This document shows positions 58,609 through 64,000 of a DNA stretch of 64,000 bases, one piece after another; positions within the stretch are counted from its first letter, which is position 1, and each line of letters starts with the position of its first letter. Origin of the DNA: JAUVKA01 sp964465145 (GTDB taxonomy: Bacteria > Bacteroidota > Bacteroidia > Bacteroidales > UBA12481); assembly GCA_964465145.1 (NCBI GenBank), contig CAYXJR010000014.1:1-64000 (forward strand). The letters run 5' to 3'. The notes below the pieces were generated by a model. That model made no database searches, was not told the origin of the DNA, and saw nothing but the letters and a program-made list of their open reading frames with translations. A program made the translations under genes and the position numbers.

Positions 58609-60600
58609 TTATTCTTTGTCAATCATCTCAAGGTAAACCAATTGCGTGTCAACATCCACCATATCTCCTTCTTTCACAACTACTTGTTCAACAATCGCAG
58701 CATTTTCTGCCATAATATTGTTTTCCATTTTCATTGCTTCAACAACGAGCAACACAGTTCCCCTTTTCACTTTATCCCCTGCTTTTACATTCACTTTGAT
58801 AACTTTTCCGGGCATGGGTGAAAATAAATTGCTGATTCCGTCTCCCCGGATAAGGCTTGTAAAGTCTTCTTCCATGTTCAGCATATCCAGGCGCTTCATT
58901 TGATACAAGCTTCCATTTAATGATATCCAGGCTGTTCCTTTTTCGTCCATTGAAATATGTGCGCGGTGCTTAATGCCATCAACTTTGAAGATTATTTCGT
59001 TATTATTCTCTGCAAGTATTTTAACTGAAAAACCAACATCTTCATAATAAATTTCAAGTTGATCTTCCTGTTTGTTATTAAAAATCAATGAATGCTTTTC
59101 GTCGAATATTGAAAATTCCAGCTGCATTCTGTTTCGCCAATATCCAATCTCAGACCAGGTATTTGGGGTGTTTTTGCTACTCGTAAAACGAAGACTGAAT
59201 AAGGCAAAAGCAATCAGCGGAACCGACAGTTCAGATTTGGATTGCTGAATCCGGTTTAAAATTTCAACAGAATGTTGATCACAAAATTTCGTGGACAAAT
59301 CATTTTCCCGAAAAGCCCTGTGTTCAAGCACACCCCTGAGGTACTCAATATTGCAGTGGATACCGTGAACCATATAGTTTTGTAAAGCTGAGATGCACCG
59401 CTTGGAGGCAATCTCACGGTTTTCACCCCATACGATCATTTTACTGATCATGGGGTCGAAGAAGCTGAGAATGGTGCTTGCCTGTTCAATGCTTGAATCA
59501 ACGCGGATATTATCTCCCTTCGGAGGAACATAAAGTGTAAGTTTGCCCGGAGAAGGCAGGAAATTGTTGGCCGGATCTTCGGCGTATATCCTGCATTCAA
59601 TGGCGTGTCCATTTTGCCGCAGTTCCTCTTGTTTCAGCCTGAGCTGATTGCCGGCAGCAACTAAAATCTGCTCTTTAACCAGGTCTATACCAGTTACCAT
59701 CTCTGTAACCGGATGTTCAACCTGGATCCGTGTATTCATTTCAAGAAAATAATAATTCAGGTTCTTGTCAACAAGAAACTCAATGGTCCCGGCACTGTTG
59801 TAATTGATTTCCCTGGCAATCCGCAGGGCTGACTCGCTCATCTTTTGCCTGATTTCAGGCGTTAAAGTTGGCGAAGGAGATTCTTCTATAATCTTCTGAT
59901 ACCTCCTCTGGATGGTGCATTCTCTTTCAAAAAGGTGAACGATGTTGCCAAAATTATCGCCTAATACCTGGAACTCTATGTGACGGGGTTGTTCAATATA
60001 TTTTTCGATATAAACAGTGGGGTCGCCAAAATAATTTTTTGCTTCACGGCTCGTTGATTCCAACGTGTTTTCGAGATCTGTAATATCCTGGACTATCCGC
60101 ATACCCTTTCCACCACCTCCTGCTGCCGCTTTTACGAGCAAAGGGCAGGGGATGGAAGAAGCATTTTTCAATAAAAATTCAGGATTTCCGGTGATGCCTT
60201 TGATCATCGGAACATCCAGTCTTGCCACAAAATCTCTTGCTTCTATTTTATTGCCCATCAAGCTAATAGCTCTGGCATTAGGCCCGATGAAAATGATTCC
60301 ATTTTTATCACAGGCTTTTACAAACATTGGATTTTCAGCCAAAAAACCATAGCCCGGATGAATGGCATCACAAACCGCCGACCTGGCTATTTCAATAATT
60401 TTTTCAATGTTGAGGTAAGTTTCAGACAAGTCTTGTTGACCAATACAAAAAGCTTCATCGGCAATCCTGACGTGCATCGACTCGCTATCGACAGATGAAT
60501 AGACGGCTACCGTCCTTATCCCCAGTTCCCTGGCGGATCGTATTATTCTTACAGCAATTTCACCGCGGTTGGCAACCAGTATTTTATTAAACAGCTTCAT
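58609..60600 (-). CDS. Biotin carboxylase/BCCP subunit of an acyl-CoA carboxylase (methylcrotonyl-CoA type)
   Basis: 663 aa. Biotin carboxylase domain: ILVANRGEIAVRIIRSARELGIRTVAVYS, the ATP loop VKAAAGGGGKGMRIV, HIEFQVLGDNFGNIVHLFERECTIQRRYQKIIEESPS and MNTRIQVEHPVTEMVTGIDLVKEQI. The C-terminal biotinyl domain has VEAMKMEN with the biotinylated lysine. Length fits the alpha subunit of methylcrotonyl-, propionyl- or geranyl-CoA carboxylase. The neighbouring hydratase, carboxyltransferase and lyase-like gene favour methylcrotonyl-CoA (leucine). 15 bp before the acyl-CoA dehydrogenase gene. Confidence 0.9.
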   Translation of the reverse strand: MKLFNKILVANRGEIAVRIIRSARELGIRTVAVYSSVDSESMHVRIADEAFCIGQQDLSETYLNIEKIIEIARSAVCDAIHPGYGFLAENPMFVKACDKNGIIFIGPNARAISLMGNKIEARDFVARLDVPMIKGITGNPEFLLKNASSIPCPLLVKAAAGGGGKGMRIVQDITDLENTLESTSREAKNYFGDPTVYIEKYIEQPRHIEFQVLGDNFGNIVHLFERECTIQRRYQKIIEESPSPTLTPEIRQKMSESALRIAREINYNSAGTIEFLVDKNLNYYFLEMNTRIQVEHPVTEMVTGIDLVKEQILVAAGNQLRLKQEELRQNGHAIECRIYAEDPANNFLPSPGKLTLYVPPKGDNIRVDSSIEQASTILSFFDPMISKMIVWGENREIASKRCISALQNYMVHGIHCNIEYLRGVLEHRAFRENDLSTKFCDQHSVEILNRIQQSKSELSVPLIAFALFSLRFTSSKNTPNTWSEIGYWRNRMQLEFSIFDEKHSLIFNNKQEDQLEIYYEDVGFSVKILAENNNEIIFKVDGIKHRAHISMDEKGTAWISLNGSLYQMKRLDMLNMEEDFTSLIRGDGISNLFSPMPGKVIKVNVKAGDKVKRGTVLLVVEAMKMENNIMAENAAIVEQVVVKEGDMVDVDTQLVYLEMIDKE

Positions 60601-60636
60601 TCATCATCTTTAAATAATTTTGATTCAATTTTGAAC

Positions 60637-61431
60637 TCAATCTATGGCCCAGTTTGGCTTTCTTTTTTCAAGAAAAGATGCCATTCCTTCCTGTCCTTCC
60701 GGCGATACACGTAATTCTGAAATCATTTTGCTTGTATAATCCAATGTTTCAACCATGTTATGCTGCTCACACACTAAATGCCCGATCAATTCCTTAGTTG
60801 CTCTTACTGCATTGGGGCCATTACTTAGAATTTGTTCTTTAATTTTCTCCAGTTCTATTTCCAATTCATTTTCGGCATAAGAATGATTCACAAGTTTCCA
60901 TTTCAATGCTTCATCAGCCTTAAACTGCTTTCCTGTGATCATTAGTTCCCTGGCCCCATATTCCCCGATCCGCCGGATGATAAATGGAGCAATGGTAGCC
61001 GGGGCAATACCAATTTTCACTTCGCTGAATGCAAAAACAGTATTAATGCCGGCTATCACTATATCGCAGGCAGCAATTAAGCCGTTGGCTCCACCGAAAC
61101 AGGCCCCATGTACAACGGTAATAGTTGGAAGCTTGCATTCATATATTGTGCTGAACAATTGTGCCAGTTTAATGCTGTCTTTAAGATTTTCATCCGGGCC
61201 ATAATTGGCAATATTTTTCATGTAATTCAGATCAGCACCAGCACAAAACGATTTCCCCTTTCCTCTTAGAATGATCAGCCTTAGATCTTCCACATCAGAA
61301 AAACCGTGAAAAACCTGGGTTAGCTCGGCTATCATTATATCATTCATCGCATTATGCAAAGCTGGCCTGTTAAGCCAAACGGTGCGGACCTTGTTGCTCT
61401 CTTCTACTTCAATAGTTTGGTATATCTTCAT
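60637..61431 (-). CDS. Enoyl-CoA hydratase/isomerase, probable methylglutaconyl-CoA hydratase
   Basis: 264 aa, crotonase fold. VRTVWLNRPALHNAMNDIMIAEL, the oxyanion segment GKGKSFCAGADLNYMKNIA and the active-site region HGACFGGANGLIAACDIVIA then FAFSEVKIGIAPATIAPFIIRRIG are typical of methylglutaconyl-CoA hydratase (LiuC/AUH type). It hydrates 3-methylglutaconyl-CoA to HMG-CoA. It is sandwiched between the two carboxylase subunit genes (13 and 36 bp gaps), the standard liu-type arrangement. Confidence 0.88.
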   Translation of the reverse strand: MKIYQTIEVEESNKVRTVWLNRPALHNAMNDIMIAELTQVFHGFSDVEDLRLIILRGKGKSFCAGADLNYMKNIANYGPDENLKDSIKLAQLFSTIYECKLPTITVVHGACFGGANGLIAACDIVIAGINTVFAFSEVKIGIAPATIAPFIIRRIGEYGARELMITGKQFKADEALKWKLVNHSYAENELEIELEKIKEQILSNGPNAVRATKELIGHLVCEQHNMVETLDYTSKMISELRVSPEGQEGMASFLEKRKPNWAID

Positions 61432-61444
61432 ATAATTTTCTTAA

Positions 61445-63052
61445 TTACATCCTGAAAACCCCAAAATTCTGTTCCGGATATTTTTTATTCAAGGACACGG
61501 CTATGCCCATTGCAATCACTTTCCTGGTATCAACAGGGTCAATAATGCCATCATCCCATAACCTGGCAGTACTGTAATAGGCCGAACTTTCTTTTTTGTA
61601 TTTGTCTAAAATGGTTTTTCTTAATTTTTCTATTTCGCCTTCAGGAGGTTTAATCCCTTTGCTCAAATACTGATCAATCTTAACGGTGGTCAGCACAGTG
61701 GCCGCCTGATCACCGCCCATAACGGAAATTTTGGCGTTAGGCCACATCATTAACAACCGTGGATTGAAAGCCCTGCCTGCCATTCCGTAATTTCCTGCAC
61801 CAAATGAACCTCCAAAAATTACAGTGAATTTTGGAACATTAGCATTAGAAACAGCATGAACCATTTTTGCACCGTCTTTCGCTATTCCTCTTCTTTCAAA
61901 TTCCTTCCCAACAATAAAACCGGTAATATTTTGTAAAAAAACCAGTGGGATTTTCCGTGATGTGCATAGCTCAATAAAATGAGTCACTTTCAATGCAGAT
62001 TCTGAAAAAAGAACGCCAAAATTCGCAATGATCCCAACCGGGTAACCCATGATGTAAGCAAAACCCGTAACAACTGTTGGTGCATATTTTGTTTTAAATT
62101 CCTGGAAACGGCTTCCGTCGACAATGCGCATGATCACTTCGCGGGGGTCAACCATTTTACGTAAATCAACTGGCGCAATTCCATATAATTCCTGCGGATC
62201 GTAAGCCGGCTCTTCGATTGCTATGGTGTCAAGAGATTGTTTCTCCCGGTGTTCAAGATTTTCGAATATATTCCGGCAAATTTGAAGGGCATGTAAGTCA
62301 TTTTCAGCAAAATGATCTGCAACACCTGAAATAGAAGCATGTACTTCGGCACCACCCAGTTCTTCGGCAGTTACTTCTTCTCCAGTTGCTGCTTTTACTA
62401 AAGGCGGCCCGCCCAGGAAAATAGTTCCCTGCTCTTTTACAATGATTGTTTCATCACTCATAGCCGGAACATAAGCCCCGCCTGCAGTGCACGATCCCAT
62501 GACAATAGCAATCTGTGGAATTCTTTCAGCAGACATTTTTGCCTGGTTATAAAAAAACCTGCCAAAATGGTCACGATCAGGAAAAACAGTATCCTGTTCA
62601 GGAAGAAAAGCCCCTCCTGAATCAACCAAATACACGCAAGGCAGATGATTTTCCATAGCTATTTCCTGGGCACGCAAATGCTTCTTAATTGTGTACTGCA
62701 TGTAAGTGCCACCCTTGACTGTTGCATCATTTGCAATGATGACAGTTTCTTTACCATGAATTACGCCGACACCCGTGACAATTCCGGCTGAAGGAAATCC
62801 ATTTCCATAAAGATCGAACGCAGCCAGAGGCGAAAGTTCAAGAAAAGGGGTGTTCAGGTCAACCAACAAATTGATCCTTTCACGAGCAAGAAGTTTGCCC
62901 CTCCCTTTATGTTTTTTTATTGATTCAACAGTGCCACCTGATGTGCTTTGGGCTATTCTTTCTTTGAATTGACTCATCAATTTCAAAAACTCTTTTTTAT
63001 TGTTTTTGAAATCATTTGAGGCGAGGTCAATTTTGGTGTTGAGCTTAAACAA
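61445..63052 (-). CDS. Acyl-CoA carboxylase carboxyltransferase subunit (methylcrotonyl-CoA type)
   Basis: 535 aa. The carboxyltransferase pair of domains: KLLARERINLLVDLNTPFLELSPLAAF; ANDATVKGGTYMQYTIKKHLRAQEIA; VMGSCTAGGAYVPAMSDE; GGPPLVKAATGEEVTAEELGGAEVHASISGVADH; FGGSFGAGNYGMAGRAFNPRLLMMWPNAKISVMGGDQAA. Matches the MCC beta subunit best. No ATG lies in frame upstream; the natural N-terminus needs the TTG at 63052 (next Met is residue 27). First gene of the operon, with a -7 box at 63127-63134. Confidence 0.9.
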   Translation of the reverse strand: MFKLNTKIDLASNDFKNNKKEFLKLMSQFKERIAQSTSGGTVESIKKHKGRGKLLARERINLLVDLNTPFLELSPLAAFDLYGNGFPSAGIVTGVGVIHGKETVIIANDATVKGGTYMQYTIKKHLRAQEIAMENHLPCVYLVDSGGAFLPEQDTVFPDRDHFGRFFYNQAKMSAERIPQIAIVMGSCTAGGAYVPAMSDETIIVKEQGTIFLGGPPLVKAATGEEVTAEELGGAEVHASISGVADHFAENDLHALQICRNIFENLEHREKQSLDTIAIEEPAYDPQELYGIAPVDLRKMVDPREVIMRIVDGSRFQEFKTKYAPTVVTGFAYIMGYPVGIIANFGVLFSESALKVTHFIELCTSRKIPLVFLQNITGFIVGKEFERRGIAKDGAKMVHAVSNANVPKFTVIFGGSFGAGNYGMAGRAFNPRLLMMWPNAKISVMGGDQAATVLTTVKIDQYLSKGIKPPEGEIEKLRKTILDKYKKESSAYYSTARLWDDGIIDPVDTRKVIAMGIAVSLNKKYPEQNFGVFRM

Positions 63053-63126
63053 TATAGTAAGAATTAAGTATATATTTATTAATGAAAATGTCCTTCCTAC
63101 ACCTGTCCATAAAGTTGTAATTTATG

Positions 63127-63134
63127 CAAATATA
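63127..63134 (-). promoter_or_regulatory. -7 promoter box of the leucine-catabolism operon
   Basis: TATATTTG on the minus strand, an exact TAnnTTTG match, 74 bases upstream of the carboxyltransferase start in the divergent intergenic region. No clear regulator site is seen. Confidence 0.5.
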
Positions 63135-63237
63135 TCGTTACTTTCAACAAGGAAATCTGAATTATCTGATTAATAGTGGCATAAACAAAATTGGATGCCG
63201 GAAAGTGTAATTATTGTTTAATGAAAGCCGAAAAATA

Positions 63238-64000
63238 TTGAACTATCCTAAAAAAGTTACCATTGGAGACATAACTGTTCGCGATGGTTTTCAGCACGAA
63301 GAGAAATTTATACCTACTAATGCAAAATTATGGCTTGCTGAGGAACTGATGTTATGTGGTTTTAGACACTTGGAAATCACAAATTTTGGTAATCCTGTCG
63401 GCATGCCGCAATTCAAAGATGCTGACGATTTGTTCAAAAAAATAAGGAATAGCAAAAGAATTATAGACAAATTAGCTGATGTAAGCCTCACGGCAGTTAC
63501 TATACGTGAAAAGGCTATTGAAAGAGCTATTCAGGCAAAACTCGATGGATATGGCCCTGACCGGATTTTGCTTATGGTTTCGACCAGTGAATCCCACCAC
63601 CAGAAAAATTCGGGGCTTTCCCTGAAGGATTATTGGAAAATGGCAGAGGAATATATTCCAAAAGCCAGGGCGGCTGGCTTGAAGGTGAATGGCACTGTAA
63701 GCACTATCTGGGGATGCCCTATTGAAGGGCCGACGGACATGAACGATGCAATTGACTTTGCAAAAAGGTGGCTTGATATTGGCGCAAATGATGTTGAACA
63801 TGCTGATCATGATGGATCGGCCTCACCAGACCGGGTTTACAGATATTATTCAATGTTGATGGATAAAATGGACAATCCTCATAAACACATTGTGCATTTT
63901 CATACTACCCGTGGCTGGGGACTGGCAAACATTCTTGCGGCACTGCAGGCAGGAATGACTAATTATGAATCAACGATGGGAGGTATCGGCGGGCAGCCAG
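63238..64000 (+). CDS. HMG-CoA lyase-like (DRE-TIM) enzyme, 3' end outside the window
   Basis: 254 codons to the window edge. It starts VTIGDITVRDGFQHEEKFIPTNAKLWLAEELMLCGFRHLEITNFGNPVGMPQFKDADDL, the R-D-G-x-Q-x-E metal/substrate motif of HMG-CoA lyases. HFHTTRGWGLANILAALQAG carries the metal-binding H-x-H. The signature that holds the catalytic Cys in HMG-CoA lyase (GLGGCP) reads GIGGQP here, so the reaction is less certain. The frame has no ATG: TTG at 63238 or 63214 must serve. Alternatively, a lost base in the A5 run at 63231-63235 has put the ATG at 63221 out of frame. Divergent from the leucine operon. Confidence 0.7.
   Translation, partial: MNYPKKVTIGDITVRDGFQHEEKFIPTNAKLWLAEELMLCGFRHLEITNFGNPVGMPQFKDADDLFKKIRNSKRIIDKLADVSLTAVTIREKAIERAIQAKLDGYGPDRILLMVSTSESHHQKNSGLSLKDYWKMAEEYIPKARAAGLKVNGTVSTIWGCPIEGPTDMNDAIDFAKRWLDIGANDVEHADHDGSASPDRVYRYYSMLMDKMDNPHKHIVHFHTTRGWGLANILAALQAGMTNYESTMGGIGGQP

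Noticed and set aside
1..64000. CRISPR arrays, rRNA genes or prophage structural genes
   Set aside because: No regularly spaced repeats, no rRNA-like sequence and no capsid, tail, terminase or integrase motifs were seen.

Overview
This window comes from a member of the Bacteroidota, most likely the order Bacteroidales or a close relative. The evidence is that several genes are preceded by the Bacteroidota -7 promoter box TAnnTTTG, most starts lack a Shine-Dalgarno sequence, and two secreted proteins end in type IX secretion (T9SS) type A sorting domains. Family-level markers agree: DUF3098, a DUF4249 lipoprotein, a FISUMP/PKD lipoprotein, a bacterial GH3 protein, a NagB-LmbE fusion, and the ftsX-DUF3098-uppP-truB-queA gene order. 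Most of the window is ordinary chromosome. The accessory stretch is about 44-55 kb.

Layout. 0.2-12 kb: a thymidylate-synthase-family gene overlapping a DNPH1-type nucleotide hydrolase, then secreted or periplasmic peptidases (DPP IV, M14, a second S9 peptidase), a T9SS propeller protein, a NrtR-like regulator, and two gene remnants around 8.3-8.8 kb. 12-28.5 kb: TolC, TsaB, EF-P, a polysaccharide pair (O-antigen ligase-like and Wzz) behind tyrS and cvpA, GH3 with a propeller partner, deoxynucleoside kinase, a PfkB kinase, NagB-LmbE, UbiX and ComF. 28.5-36.7 kb: a surface-glycan locus with a flippase, five nonulosonate genes (NeuD/LegH-like, NeuB/LegI, NeuC/LegG, PtmE/LegX, NeuA/LegF), a GT2 glycosyltransferase, and a convergent NGPSL-motif protein that may be the nonulosonate transferase. 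36.7-41.2 kb: housekeeping genes. 41.3-45.8 kb: a C10 peptidase and an unrecognised secreted protein.

46-55 kb is the accessory region. It holds a truncated HigA-like gene with a 78-aa companion, a DUF4153 membrane protein, a lipoprotein, a HipBA module with two perfect palindromes upstream, and an intact HigBA module. Next comes a 3.2-kb segment bounded by tRNA-Asn(GTT) and a displaced 24-nt copy of that tRNA's 3' end. Its single gene encodes a 958-aa protein with a degenerate class III cyclase domain, three membrane spans, a PEGA-like segment, a SUMF1/FGE-like domain and a complete Ser-Asp-His alpha/beta hydrolase. This is the best candidate for an undescribed system here. An orphan MNT nucleotidyltransferase follows.

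56-64 kb is a leucine/branched-chain catabolism operon: carboxyltransferase, enoyl-CoA hydratase, biotin carboxylase/BCCP, acyl-CoA dehydrogenase and 3-oxoacid CoA-transferase A/B. It faces a divergent HMG-CoA-lyase-like gene cut by the window end. Leucine would flow through isovaleryl-CoA, methylcrotonyl-CoA, methylglutaconyl-CoA and HMG-CoA to acetyl-CoA and acetoacetate. Two of the enzymes carry residues unlike the classical ones.

All calls come from reading the sequence and from remembered family signatures. No search was run.
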